DNA of 64,000 nt from Achromobacter pestifer (GCF_013267355.1 NZ_CP053985.1:5332001-5396000); one strand, 5' to 3'; shown: positions 1-7,776, counted from the first letter of the stretch. The notes: generated from the letters alone by a model not told the origin. Numbers and translations: made by a program.

Positions 1-654
1 CTGCTGCAGGCTGGCTTCCAGCAACGACGTTTCGACGATCTGGCCTTCGCCGGTGCGCTGCTTGTGCTGGTAGGCCGCCAGCACGCCGAAGGCCGCCAGC
101 AGGCCGGCGTTGATGTCCGCGACCGAGTTGCCGGTGCGCAGCGGTGGCCCGCCTGGTTCGCCGGTGATCGCCATCAGGCCGGAGAAGCCCTGCGCCACCA
201 GGTCAAAGCCGCCCTTGTCGGCATAGGGGCCGGTGGTGCCGTAGCCCGACACCGCGCAATAGATCAGGCCCGGGTTCTCCTGGCGCAGCCGTTCGTAGCC
301 CAGGCCCAGCTTTTCCATCGTGCCCTTGCGGAAGTTCTCGGTCACCACGTCGGCGTCGCGGATCATGCGCAGCAGGACCTTCTTGCCCTCGGGGTGCTTG
401 AGGTCCAGCGCGATGGCGCGCTTGTTGCGGTTGAGCATGAGGTAGGGCGCCGAGATGCCGTTGATCTGCGGGTCGCGGTACTGGCGCGAGTCGTCGCCGC
501 CGTCGATCTTCTCGACCTTGATGACGTCGGCGCCCATGTCGGCCAGCATCATGCCGCAGGTCGGGCCGGCCATGATCTGCGACAGCTCGATCACGCGCAT
601 GCCGGCAAGCGCGCCGGCGGGGCGCTGGGTGTCGCCCTGGGTATCGTTATGCAT
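1..654 (-). CDS. CaiB/BaiF-type (class III) CoA-transferase, 3'-truncated by the window edge
   Basis: The first 218 residues of a family III CoA-transferase are present; the gene continues beyond position 1. The N-terminal Rossmann-like half is clear (GMRVIELSQIMAGPTCGMML, then GADVIKVEK). The catalytic aspartate is probably Asp180 in the NSVADINAG motif, the residue that forms the aspartyl-CoA thioester in formyl-CoA transferase. The ATG at 654 lies just downstream of an AGGAGG-like site in the gap before the enoyl-CoA hydratase stop. It is the last visible gene of a minus-strand operon with an enoyl-CoA hydratase and a Bug receptor, so it probably activates the imported acid with CoA taken from another acyl-CoA. 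The substrate cannot be read from the sequence. Confidence 0.9.
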   Translation of the reverse strand, partial: MHNDTQGDTQRPAGALAGMRVIELSQIMAGPTCGMMLADMGADVIKVEKIDGGDDSRQYRDPQINGISAPYLMLNRNKRAIALDLKHPEGKKVLLRMIRDADVVTENFRKGTMEKLGLGYERLRQENPGLIYCAVSGYGTTGPYADKGGFDLVAQGFSGLMAITGEPGGPPLRTGNSVADINAGLLAAFGVLAAYQHKQRTGEGQIVETSLLEASLQQ

Positions 655-674
655 GAGTCCTCCTTGCATGGGGT

Positions 675-1475
675 TCAGCGGGCGTTGAATTGCGGTTTGG
701 CCTTGGCTAGGAAGGCCTGGTAGCCCGTGCGGAAATCCTCGCTGTCGAAGCAGTCGAAGGCTTCGTCGCGGTCGGCATCGGTCAGGGGCTTGCCATGCAC
801 CAGGTTGCGGATGAACTTCTTGTGCCAGCGCGCCACCAGCGGCGCGCCGTCGGCGATGCGGCGGGCGGTGGCCTGGGCTTCGGAGGCGACCTGGCCGTCG
901 GGCGTGACGCGCGTGACCACGCCCAGGCGCAGCGCTTCCTGCGCATCGAAGATGGTGCCTTCCAGCAGCACCTGCAGGGCAGTGGACGGGCCGACCAGGC
1001 GCACCAGCGGCGCCAGTTCCGAATACGACATCACCAGCCCGAGGTTCTTGATGGGCACGCCGAAGCGCGAACTCTCGCCGCAGATGCGGATGTCGGCCAG
1101 GCTGGCGATCTCCAGCCCGCCGCCCACGCAGATGCCGTGTATCTGCGCCACCACCGGATGGCGGCAATTGCCGATGGCCTCGATGGTCCGGCGCATCACG
1201 GCGCCGTATTCGATGGCCTGACGCTTGTTGCTGCGGGCGGTCTCGAATTCGCTGATGTCGTTGCCCGGCGAGAAGGCTTTCTCGCCCGCGCCGCGCAGCA
1301 GCACGCAGCGCACGCTGTCGTCGGCGTCCAGCTCCAGGAAGGTGTCGCCCAGCAGCCGCCAGCTGTCTATGGTGAAGGCGTTGAGCTTTTCCGGGCGGTT
1401 CAGCACCACGGTCACGATGTCGCCGTCGCGCTGGCACAGGATGGGGGAGGAGTCGGAAGTGGGGGTAGCGCTCAT
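675..1475 (-). CDS. Enoyl-CoA hydratase/isomerase (crotonase) family protein
   Basis: This 266-residue crotonase has the usual family length. The two oxyanion-hole segments are visible: KAFSPGNDISEF near residue 70 and HGICVGGGLEIA near residue 115. The first is unusual in reading SPGND where many hydratases have CAGAD. The C-terminal trimerisation helices are intact. It starts at the ATG at 1475, directly after a short GC-rich hairpin that separates it from the Bug gene upstream, and is followed 20 bases later by the CoA-transferase. The pairing of a CaiB-like transferase with a CaiD-like hydratase suggests CoA-dependent dehydration or hydration of a carboxylic acid. Carnitine itself is only one possibility. 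Confidence 0.9.
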   Translation of the reverse strand: MSATPTSDSSPILCQRDGDIVTVVLNRPEKLNAFTIDSWRLLGDTFLELDADDSVRCVLLRGAGEKAFSPGNDISEFETARSNKRQAIEYGAVMRRTIEAIGNCRHPVVAQIHGICVGGGLEIASLADIRICGESSRFGVPIKNLGLVMSYSELAPLVRLVGPSTALQVLLEGTIFDAQEALRLGVVTRVTPDGQVASEAQATARRIADGAPLVARWHKKFIRNLVHGKPLTDADRDEAFDCFDSEDFRTGYQAFLAKAKPQFNAR

Positions 1476-1491
1476 GGTGTTCCTTTGCGTG

Positions 1492-1511
1492 GGCGGGGGC
1501 GCACCCCCGCC
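1492..1511 (-). other. Intercistronic GC hairpin between Bug receptor and enoyl-CoA hydratase
   Basis: An 8-bp perfect stem (GGCGGGGG / CCCCCGCC) with a 4-base loop lies just downstream of the Bug stop codon and upstream of the next gene of the same operon. No U-run follows on the minus strand. It is therefore more likely an mRNA-stabilising or partial attenuation hairpin, as often seen after highly expressed binding-protein genes, than a full terminator. Confidence 0.45.
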
Positions 1512-1525
1512 GGGTTGCTGCGGGC

Positions 1526-2521
1526 TTACTGCTTGGTCAGGCCCAGGCTGGCGGTGAGCTTGCCGTACTTGCTCCATTCGTCCTGGACGTAGCGGGCGAA
1601 GGCCGCGGGGTTGGCCGGGCCGCCACCCAGTTCCATGCCCTGGTCGGCCAGCTTGGCCTTGATCTCGGGATCGGCCAGCGTCTGGCTCAGGGCCTGGTCG
1701 AGCTTGTCCAGCACCGGCTTGGGCAGCTTGGCCGGGGCCAGCACCGCGTACCACTGCACGATGTCCACGCCCTTGATGCCGGACTCGGCCAGGGTGGGCA
1801 CGTCGGGCAGGCGTTTGCTGCGTTCCGCGCTGGTCACTGCCAGCGGGCGCAGCTTGCCGGCCTGGATCTGGTTGATGGCGCCGGGCAAGGTATCGAAGTT
1901 CATGTCCACGCTGCCGCCCAGCAGATCGGTCATGGCCTGGCCGCTGCCCTTGTAGGGCACGTGTTCCATGCTGACGCCCGCGATCTGCGAGAAGCGCGCG
2001 GCGCTCAGGTGCTGCGGGCTGCCCATGCCGGAAGACGCATAGGTCAGCTGCTTGGGCTTGGCGCGGGCGTCGTCCACCAGGTTCTGCACGCTGGCGTAGC
2101 TGTGCTTGGCTGGATTGACCACCAGCACGTTGGGCACCGAGCCGATGTAGCGCACCGGCGTGAAGTCCTTGATCGGGTCGACGCTGGACTGCACCACGTA
2201 GGGCGCGGCGACGGTGGACTGCATGTTGGCGAGCAAGAGGGTGTAGCCGTCCGCATCGGCCTTGGCCACGAAGTCGGCCGCGATCAGGCCGGAAGCGCCG
2301 GGCTTGTTCTCGACCACGACCTGCTGGCCCAGCAGCGCCGACAGGCGCGCGGACAGGATGCGGGCGGACACGTCGGTGCCGCCGCCGGGCACGAAACCGA
2401 CGATCAGGCGTACCGGCCGTTCCGGCCATTTGGATGCGTCTTGCGCCAGGGCGGGGCTGGCGGCGGCCAGGCCGGCGGTCAACGCCAGGGCGCCGGCCCA
2501 GGCGCGAGCGTGCTTGTGCAT
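1526..2521 (-). CDS. Bug family (TctC-like) tripartite tricarboxylate periplasmic receptor
   Basis: A 331-residue protein with a Sec signal peptide (hydrophobic core AGALALTAGLAAA, cleavage after SPALAQ). Family hallmarks follow: WPERPVRLIVGFVPGGGTD, then VVENKPGASG, ADGYTLL and VPYKGSGQAMTDLLGG. Bug proteins bind small carboxylates in the periplasm and normally feed a TctAB-type permease or signal to a sensor; no TctAB genes are nearby. It is the first gene of the operon with the enoyl-CoA hydratase and CoA-transferase, and faces the divergent GntR regulator across a 128-base gap. The likely role is capture of the acid that those two enzymes process; the ligand is unknown. Confidence 0.93.
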   Translation of the reverse strand: MHKHARAWAGALALTAGLAAASPALAQDASKWPERPVRLIVGFVPGGGTDVSARILSARLSALLGQQVVVENKPGASGLIAADFVAKADADGYTLLLANMQSTVAAPYVVQSSVDPIKDFTPVRYIGSVPNVLVVNPAKHSYASVQNLVDDARAKPKQLTYASSGMGSPQHLSAARFSQIAGVSMEHVPYKGSGQAMTDLLGGSVDMNFDTLPGAINQIQAGKLRPLAVTSAERSKRLPDVPTLAESGIKGVDIVQWYAVLAPAKLPKPVLDKLDQALSQTLADPEIKAKLADQGMELGGGPANPAAFARYVQDEWSKYGKLTASLGLTKQ

Positions 2522-2601
2522 GTGGGTCTCCTTGGTGGATGTAAGCCTGCCCGCGTGTTGCTTGATCTATGATGGGGTCAGGTTGGTATGCCGCTGGTGT
2601 T

Positions 2602-2611
2602 TGGTATACCA
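2602..2611. promoter_or_regulatory. Probable GntR/FadR-type operator, perfect palindrome TGGTATACCA
   Basis: TGGTATACCA is a perfect 10-bp palindrome of the T-GT-N-AC-A kind recognised by FadR-subfamily GntR repressors. It lies in the divergent gap between the Bug operon and the GntR gene, about 40 bases before the chosen GntR start. A degenerate half copy (TTGGTATGCC) lies about 18 bases further left. The position suggests that the adjacent regulator controls both itself and the catabolic operon. Confidence 0.55.
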
Positions 2612-2649
2612 GATACAAAAATAGTCGAATTAGCGAGTGGCAACAACTC

Positions 2650-3351
2650 ATGGCTAACCCTGAAGTTATGGACCCGTCCGTCCCCGATTTGGCCATCCAT
2701 CACCCGACGCTGCCGGCCGTGGTGGCGGAAAAGCTGCGGCAGCTCATCATCGACGGCACCTTCAAGCCGGGCACCTGGCTGAACGAGCGGGACCTGTGCG
2801 ACCAGCTCAAGATTTCGCGCACGCCGTTGCGCGAGGCCTACCGCATGCTGGCTTCCGACGGCCTGGTGACCCTGCAGCCCAAGCGCGGCGCGATGGTGAT
2901 CGAGCTGTCGGCCGACGACGTCGAGAACATCTTCGACCTGCTGTCGGTGCTGGAGGGGTTGGCGGTGCGCAGCGCCGCCGAGCGCGCGACGGACGCGGAA
3001 CTGGCGCAGATCGCGCAACTGCATGCGCAGATGCGGCAAGGGTATGAGCAGCGCGACATCCGCGCGTATTTCGCGGCCAGCATGGGCACGCATATCGCCA
3101 TCAACCGGGCGGCCCACAACCCGGCGCTGACGCATTCCTATGACCGCTTGAACCTGCAGGTGCAGGCGCTGCGCTACAAGTCGAACTTCGATATCGACGA
3201 ATGGACGGCGGCGGTGGCCGACCACGAGGCCTTCGTGCAGGCGCTGATGCGGCGCGACGGCGAGCTTGCGGAGTCGCTGATCCGCAAGCATGTGGGCAGC
3301 AAGAAGACCTACAACCTGCGCGGCCGCGCGGGCGGCGCGGCCAAGGCCTGA
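2650..3351 (+). CDS. GntR family (FadR/FCD subfamily) transcriptional regulator
   Basis: A 233-residue regulator with an N-terminal winged helix-turn-helix at about residues 15-80 (LNERDLCDQLKISRTPLREA is typical of GntR) and a C-terminal all-helical FCD domain. The FCD metal-binding histidines are visible in the segments THIAINRAAHN, DHEAF and RKHV. The reading frame is open further upstream, but the ATG at 2650 is preferred. It begins just before the conserved domain, and the upstream extension would cover the palindromic operator and promoter. It is divergent from the CoA-transferase/hydratase/Bug operon and probably represses it until the acid or its CoA ester binds. Confidence 0.9.
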   Translation: MANPEVMDPSVPDLAIHHPTLPAVVAEKLRQLIIDGTFKPGTWLNERDLCDQLKISRTPLREAYRMLASDGLVTLQPKRGAMVIELSADDVENIFDLLSVLEGLAVRSAAERATDAELAQIAQLHAQMRQGYEQRDIRAYFAASMGTHIAINRAAHNPALTHSYDRLNLQVQALRYKSNFDIDEWTAAVADHEAFVQALMRRDGELAESLIRKHVGSKKTYNLRGRAGGAAKA

Positions 3352-3415
3352 CCAGGCCGGTGATTTGCGCGGACAGCGCGGGGCCAGGCCTCGGCTGTCC
3401 GCGGCGCAAGCGCGC

Positions 3416-4699
3416 TCAGGCCGGCTGCGCCACCACGCGCTTCCTGCCTATCATCAGCGCGATGACGGCGGCGATGAGGCCCGTCATGCCGGAGATAACG
3501 AAAGCCATCAGGTAGCTGCCCTGCGCTTCGCGCACGGCGCCCGCCATCCAGGCGGCGCTGGCCGCGCCCAGCTGGTGGCCGGCGACGATCCAGCCGAACA
3601 CGATGGGAGCGTCGCGCTCGCCGAAGGCTTCGGTCGTCAGGCGCAGCGTGGGCGGCACCGTGGCGATCCAGTCCAGGCCGAAGAAGATGGCGAAGATCGA
3701 CAGGCTGTAGAACGAGAAGTCGGAATAGGGCAGGTAGATCAGCGACAGCCCGCGCAGGCCGTAGTAGACGAACAGCAGCTTGCGGGGATCGTAGCGGTCG
3801 GTGAGCCAGCCGGACGCCGTGGTGCCGATCAGGTCGAAGATGCCCATCAGCGCCAGGAGGCCCGCGGCCTGCACCTCGGGCATGCCATGGTCGCCGCAAA
3901 GCGCGATCAGGTGCGTGCCGACCAGGCCGTTGGTGGTGAAGCCGCACACGAAGAAGGTGGCGAACAGGAACCAGAAGGTGCGGGTGCGCGAGGCCCGCGC
4001 CAGCGCGCCGAAGGTGGCCGCCAGCATGCCGGTGCGCGGCGCGGCGGGCGCGGGCGGCGCATGCGGATCGCTGCCGAAAGGAACCAGGCCCACGCTCGAT
4101 GGGCGGTCCGGCACCAGCCACCAGGCCAGCGGCACCAGCGCCGCCGCCGCGGCCGCCACAGTCCAGACCACCCGGGTCCAGTCGCCCGACGAGGCCAGCG
4201 CCGCCAGCACCGGCAGGAACACCAGCGTGCCGGTGGCGGAACTGGCGGTCAACAGGCCCATCATCACGCCGCGGTGCTGGGTGAACCAGCGGTTGACGAC
4301 GGTGGCGCCCAGCACCACGGCGACCGCGCCGGATCCCAGGCCCGAGAACACCCCCCAGGTCAGCAGCAGGTGCCAGGACTGGGTCATGAAGGCGCTGGCC
4401 GCGCTGGACGCCGCCATCAGGATCAGCGCCCCGATCAGCACCCGCCGTAAGCCGAAGCGCTCCATCGCGGCGGCGGCGAATGGTCCGACCATGCCATACA
4501 GGAAAATGCCGACCGCCGCGGCCATCGAGATGGTGCTGCGGCTCCAGCCAAAGGCTTCTTCCAGGGGCACCAGCAGCACGCTGGGCGAGGAGCGCAGGCC
4601 GGCGGATACCAGCAGGGACAGGAAAATCACCGCGACGACGACGAATGCGTACTTTTGGCCGGCGCGCCGGAAAGGGACGGGAGGGTGGGCTATACTCAT
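3416..4699 (-). CDS. MFS (major facilitator superfamily) transporter
   Basis: A 427-residue protein with about twelve hydrophobic segments in two halves and a hydrophilic central linker near residues 200-225. The loop motif around residues 300-310, GWLTDRYDPRKLL, resembles the family A motif (G-D-R-G-R-R). It is probably an exporter or importer in the inner membrane. The gene is divergent from the TetR regulator, and the left arm of the 20-bp inverted repeat overlaps its ATG, so TetR binding should block both transcription and translation initiation. The substrate is unknown; carboxylate/oxalate-type MFS proteins have a similar layout. Confidence 0.88.
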   Translation of the reverse strand: MSIAHPPVPFRRAGQKYAFVVVAVIFLSLLVSAGLRSSPSVLLVPLEEAFGWSRSTISMAAAVGIFLYGMVGPFAAAAMERFGLRRVLIGALILMAASSAASAFMTQSWHLLLTWGVFSGLGSGAVAVVLGATVVNRWFTQHRGVMMGLLTASSATGTLVFLPVLAALASSGDWTRVVWTVAAAAAALVPLAWWLVPDRPSSVGLVPFGSDPHAPPAPAAPRTGMLAATFGALARASRTRTFWFLFATFFVCGFTTNGLVGTHLIALCGDHGMPEVQAAGLLALMGIFDLIGTTASGWLTDRYDPRKLLFVYYGLRGLSLIYLPYSDFSFYSLSIFAIFFGLDWIATVPPTLRLTTEAFGERDAPIVFGWIVAGHQLGAASAAWMAGAVREAQGSYLMAFVISGMTGLIAAVIALMIGRKRVVAQPA

Positions 4700-4717
4700 G
4701 TTACTGACCGGTACGTA
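4698..4717. promoter_or_regulatory. TetR operator, left arm of a perfect 20-bp inverted repeat
   Basis: This arm reads ATGTTACTGACCGGTACGTA and is the exact reverse complement of the arm at 4735-4754. Each arm is itself a 12-of-16 palindrome of the form TAC-NN-ACCGGT-NN-GTA, the size of a TetR dimer site. It overlaps the start codon of the MFS gene. Confidence 0.75.
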
Positions 4718-4734
4718 TTGAGGTTTGCGAATAG

Positions 4735-4754
4735 TACGTACCGGTCAGTAACAT
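4735..4754. promoter_or_regulatory. TetR operator, right arm of a perfect 20-bp inverted repeat
   Basis: Exact reverse complement of 4698-4717, with 17 bases between the arms. It lies 47 bases before the tetR start codon. Two TetR dimers in this divergent gap would give autoregulation and control of the MFS gene together. Confidence 0.75.
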
Positions 4755-4801
4755 CGTCAAGCGATTTTTAGTCGGATCCGTCATCCGGAAAGGAGCCCTC
4801 C

Positions 4802-5410
4802 ATGGCCAGCAAGACCTCTAGCGCCGACCGGCCCGCATCCAAGCCGCCGCTGGCGGCCGAGCGCATCCGCAAGACCGCGCGGGAAATGTTCTACCGGGAC
4901 GGCATCCGGGCGGTGGGCGTGGACGCCATCGTCAGCGGGGCGGGGGTGACCAAACCCAGCCTGTACCGCAGCTTTTCGTCCAAGGACGAACTGGCGGCGG
5001 CCTATCTGCGCGACTACGACGCCGAATTCTGGGCGCGTTTCGATGCCGCGTGCGCGGCGCATCCCGGCGACCCTCGCGCCCAAGTCCTCGACTACCTGTC
5101 CGGCCTGGGCGCACGCGCGGTGCAAAACGGATACCGGGGCTGCGGCCTGACCAATGCGGCGGTGGAGTATCCCGAAGCCGGGCATCCCGCCCGCGCCGTG
5201 GCGGTGGAACACAAGGCGGAGCTGCGCCGGCGTCTTGCCGCCATGGCCGCGGAAATGGGGGCGGCCGACCCCGAGGCGCTGGGCGACGGGCTGTTGCTGC
5301 TGTTCGAAGGCGCCTTCGTCTCCAGCCAGCTTTTCGGCGCAGGCGGCCCCGCCGGCCGGGTCGCGCAGATGGCCGACAAGCTGATCCAGGCGCATCTCGC
5401 GCAGTCCTGA
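4802..5410 (+). CDS. TetR family transcriptional regulator
   Basis: A 202-residue protein with the TetR N-terminal helix-turn-helix at about residues 18-65 (IRKTAREMFYRDGIRAVGVD, then VTKPSLYRSFSSKDELAAAYL). The C-terminal helical ligand domain includes the segment YRGCGLTNAAVEYP, found in TetR proteins near small-molecule detoxification or transport genes. An AAGGAG site precedes the ATG at 4802. It is divergent from the MFS transporter, and the shared gap carries two operator arms. The likely role is a local repressor released by the transporter's substrate. Confidence 0.92.
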   Translation: MASKTSSADRPASKPPLAAERIRKTAREMFYRDGIRAVGVDAIVSGAGVTKPSLYRSFSSKDELAAAYLRDYDAEFWARFDAACAAHPGDPRAQVLDYLSGLGARAVQNGYRGCGLTNAAVEYPEAGHPARAVAVEHKAELRRRLAAMAAEMGAADPEALGDGLLLLFEGAFVSSQLFGAGGPAGRVAQMADKLIQAHLAQS

Positions 5411-5477
5411 CATGGCGCCCTACGACGCGTTGCATCAGGTCTGGGGAGCGGGCGGCACAAGATAGGTGCAGATAGCA

Positions 5478-5491
5478 GTGCACATGTGCAC
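5478..5491. promoter_or_regulatory. Unassigned perfect 14-bp palindrome GTGCACATGTGCAC
   Basis: A perfect self-complementary 14-mer in the AT-richer 207-base gap between the TetR gene and the small orphan gene. Additional TGCA and GGTG half motifs lie on both sides. It is about 60 bases upstream of a good sigma-70 promoter, so a transcription factor site is plausible. No local regulator can be assigned. Confidence 0.4.
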
Positions 5492-5547
5492 CATTTTTGG
5501 TGTTTGTACTCATTGCGCAACGCACAAAAAAATGCTTGAGAAATTTA

Positions 5548-5576
5548 TTGCGACGCAGCAAGCACAGGTCTAAGAT
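5548..5576 (+). promoter_or_regulatory. Sigma-70 promoter (TTGCGA - 17 bp - TAAGAT) for the 73-residue protein
   Basis: The -35 hexamer TTGCGA (5548-5553) and the -10 hexamer TAAGAT (5571-5576) have the ideal 17-base spacing. They lie about 40 bases upstream of the small gene, which has a strong AAGGAGA ribosome binding site. Confidence 0.6.
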
Positions 5577-5617
5577 GGACTCGTGTTGTTCCACATCGCT
5601 TTCTCAAGGAGAGAACC

Positions 5618-5839
5618 ATGAGCGATACCGCGCTGAAGAATGCCCGCATGTCGGATGAGCTGGAACGTACCCTGATTCATGACGCGATCATCGCGGAAAG
5701 CCTGTCCGGCCATACTTCCGGCACGCGCTGGCTGCGCCTGAAAGTGCGCCTGGCCGCCTTCGGCGGCGCCGTGGGCGAGGTATTGCACGACATGGACGCC
5801 GGCCGCCGCCAGCACCCCGTGGTCTCCGCCTACCACTGA
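5618..5839 (+). CDS. Small conserved-looking protein of unknown function (73 aa)
   Basis: A 73-residue, mainly helical, soluble protein with no recognised domain; it has no signal peptide or membrane segment and is rich in Arg and His at the C terminus. It looks like a genuine, well-expressed single-gene unit. It has a consensus-like promoter with 17-bp spacing, an AAGGAGAG ribosome binding site seven bases before the ATG, and a strong intrinsic terminator within 25 bases of the stop. A role cannot be assigned. Confidence 0.75.
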   Translation: MSDTALKNARMSDELERTLIHDAIIAESLSGHTSGTRWLRLKVRLAAFGGAVGEVLHDMDAGRRQHPVVSAYH

Positions 5840-5861
5840 GCCCGACAGCGGGTACGAGAAA

Positions 5862-5886
5862 AACGCCAGCATCGCTGGCGTTTTTT
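5862..5886 (+). terminator. Intrinsic terminator
   Basis: A perfect 9-bp stem AACGCCAGC / GCTGGCGTT with a 3-base loop (ATC), followed by six Ts. A-runs on the left side mean it could also stop leftward transcription from mntH. Confidence 0.85.
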
Positions 5887-5920
5887 CATGCCTGCCGATC
5901 GCCGCGCCGCGGCCGCGGGC

Positions 5921-7210
5921 TCAGACCAGCATGTCCGCCACCAGATAGCCGTCCAGCAGCAGGATGCCGACCGTGGCCGCAACCGCGGCCCAGGCCCAGG
6001 CGCCGCGCAGGACGTACTTGCCCATCAAGCTCTTGCGGCAGGCCAGCAGCACCAGCGGTCCCAGCGCGAAGGGCAGGGCCAGGCTCAGGATGACCTGGCT
6101 CAGCACCAGCAGTCCGTCCGGATCCTGGCCGCCGGTGTAGGCCAGCAGGCCGGCGGCCGCCGCGCCCGCCACCAGCCGCGTCGCCAGCGCGCGGCGGCGG
6201 TCGGACCAGCCGCTGCCGACCTGGAATCCATGGGACAGGATGCGTCCGGCCAGCACGCCAGTGATGGTGGAGCTTTGCCCCGCGGCATACAGCGCCACCG
6301 CGAACACGATGGCCGCGCCGACGCCCAGGGTCTGGCCGATCACGGCATGCGCGTCGTCCAGGCTGGAAACGATGATGCCCGAGCCCGACAGCGAAGCGGC
6401 GGCGACGATCATGATGGCGGCGTTGATCAGCATGGCCAGGCCCAGCGACACGATGGTGTCGTTGCGCGCCACGCGCATGGCCAGGTCGCGGGCGGCCGGC
6501 GGCAATTGCTGCGCGCGCTGCGCCAGCGAGCCGGAATGCAGGTACAGGTTGTGCGGCATCAGGGTGGCGCCGAGTATTCCCAGCGCGATCAGGAAACCCT
6601 GCGGGTCGCGCAACGCGCGCCCGGTCTGGGTGACGCCGTGCGCCACTTCCGTCCACGCCGGATTGGACTTGAACAGCAGGAACACGAAGGACATGGCGAC
6701 CACCGACAGCAGCAGGGCGATGAAGCGCTCGTGCTTGTCGGCGTTGCCGCGCGTGAGCGCCAGCACGGCGAAGGTGCCGACGCCGGTCACCGCGACGCCC
6801 GCGATCAGCGGCAGCCCGAAGAGCAGGCGCAGCGCGATTGCGCCGCCGATGAGTTCGGCCAGGGCGGTGGCCAGGATCGCCGCCTCGCCGGCCAGCCAGG
6901 CCGTCTTGGCCAGGCGCGGTGACAGGTGGCGGGCCGTCAGCGTGGCCAGGTCCTGGCCGGTGGCCAGCGCCAGGCGCGACACCAGGATCTGAAAGCCCAA
7001 CGCCAGCAGGGCCGAGCTGAAGACGACCAGCAGCAGCCCATAGCCGAAGCCGCTGCCGCCGGCGATGTCGGTGGCCCAGTTGCCCGGATCGATGTAGCCC
7101 ACGGCCACCAGGATGCCGGGACCGGCGATGCGGCGCAGGCCGGCCGATACCTGGACGTCCTGCGCCAGCGCCGTCCTGCCGCCGGATATCGCGTAGATGA
7201 ATTGGCCCAT
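5921..7210 (-). CDS. mntH: Nramp family Mn2+/Fe2+ proton symporter (MntH)
   Basis: A 429-residue, eleven-helix inner membrane protein. The metal-binding DPGN motif of helix 1 (Asp41-Pro-Gly-Asn44) and the helix 6 MPH motif (Met218-Pro-His220, in LMPHNLYLHSG) are intact, so Mn2+/Fe2+ uptake is expected. The ATG at 7210 is preceded by AGGAG. A Fur-box-like dyad lies immediately upstream and overlaps the leader, so iron (Fur) or manganese repression is likely. It is a single-gene unit with the intrinsic terminator at 5862-5886 at its 3' end. Confidence 0.95.
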   Translation of the reverse strand: MGQFIYAISGGRTALAQDVQVSAGLRRIAGPGILVAVGYIDPGNWATDIAGGSGFGYGLLLVVFSSALLALGFQILVSRLALATGQDLATLTARHLSPRLAKTAWLAGEAAILATALAELIGGAIALRLLFGLPLIAGVAVTGVGTFAVLALTRGNADKHERFIALLLSVVAMSFVFLLFKSNPAWTEVAHGVTQTGRALRDPQGFLIALGILGATLMPHNLYLHSGSLAQRAQQLPPAARDLAMRVARNDTIVSLGLAMLINAAIMIVAAASLSGSGIIVSSLDDAHAVIGQTLGVGAAIVFAVALYAAGQSSTITGVLAGRILSHGFQVGSGWSDRRRALATRLVAGAAAAGLLAYTGGQDPDGLLVLSQVILSLALPFALGPLVLLACRKSLMGKYVLRGAWAWAAVAATVGILLLDGYLVADMLV

Positions 7211-7220
7211 GCTCGCTCCT

Positions 7221-7239
7221 GAGAATGATTCTCATCATC
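7221..7239 (-). promoter_or_regulatory. Fur box upstream of mntH
   Basis: The 19-mer GAGAATGATTCTCATCATC matches the Fur consensus GATAATGATAATCATTATC at 15 of 19 positions. It contains the classic GAGAATGATTCTC core. It sits 11 bases from the mntH start codon, next to the ribosome binding site, so Fur binding should repress metal uptake when iron is plentiful. Confidence 0.8.
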
Positions 7240-7350
7240 CTCTTGGGGGGCCGGATCGTCAAATTGATTTTGGGCAAGCGGGGGATAGGGCCGCCCAATG
7301 AAGCCCAATGGCGCCGCCCCGGGGCGGACGGGCCATGGGCCGTGGGAGGA

Positions 7351-7776
7351 TCAGGACTTGAGCTTGGCGTCCATGGAGATCTTGGCGTTCAGCACCTTGG
7401 ACACCGGGCATCCCTTTTCCGCCTTGCGGGCGGCATCTTCGAAGGCCTGGGCGCTGGCGCCGGGGATGACGGCTTCCACGGTCAGGTGGACGGCGGTGAT
7501 GGAAAAGCCGTCATCCACCTTGTCCAGCGTGACCTCGGCCTTGGTGTTCAGGCTTTGCGCGACCATGCCCGCTTCGGCCAGGATGTTGGACAGGGCCATG
7601 GTGAAGCAGCCGGCGTGCGCCGCGCCCAGCAATTCCTCGGGATTGGTGCCGGGGGTATCGCCGAAACGGGTGTTAAAGCCGTAGGCCTGTTCCTTGAGCG
7701 CGCCGCTCTGCGTGGAGATCGTGCCCTTGCCGGTCTTCAGATCGCCCGACCAGTGGGCGCTTGCGGTTTTCTTCAT
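7351..7776 (-). CDS. osmC: OsmC family peroxiredoxin
   Basis: A 141-residue protein closely following the OsmC pattern from its N terminus (AHWSGDLKTGKGTIST, then FNTRFGDTPGTNPEELLGAA). The two redox cysteines are Cys57 (AHAGCFTMALS) and Cys123 (KGCPVSK), with the active-site Arg37 and Glu48. It reduces organic hydroperoxides with thiols in the cytoplasm. It is a stand-alone gene on the minus strand between mntH and a divergent ABC receptor gene. The ATG at 7776 follows an AGGAGT site. Confidence 0.93.
   Translation of the reverse strand: MKKTASAHWSGDLKTGKGTISTQSGALKEQAYGFNTRFGDTPGTNPEELLGAAHAGCFTMALSNILAEAGMVAQSLNTKAEVTLDKVDDGFSITAVHLTVEAVIPGASAQAFEDAARKAEKGCPVSKVLNAKISMDAKLKS

Noticed and set aside
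675..2696. A single 673-codon frame covering both the hydratase and Bug regions
   Set aside because: Only the last 266 residues are a real protein; the upstream part is an Arg/Gly-rich frame-shadow of the Bug gene, which is encoded in another frame. It is not a fusion.
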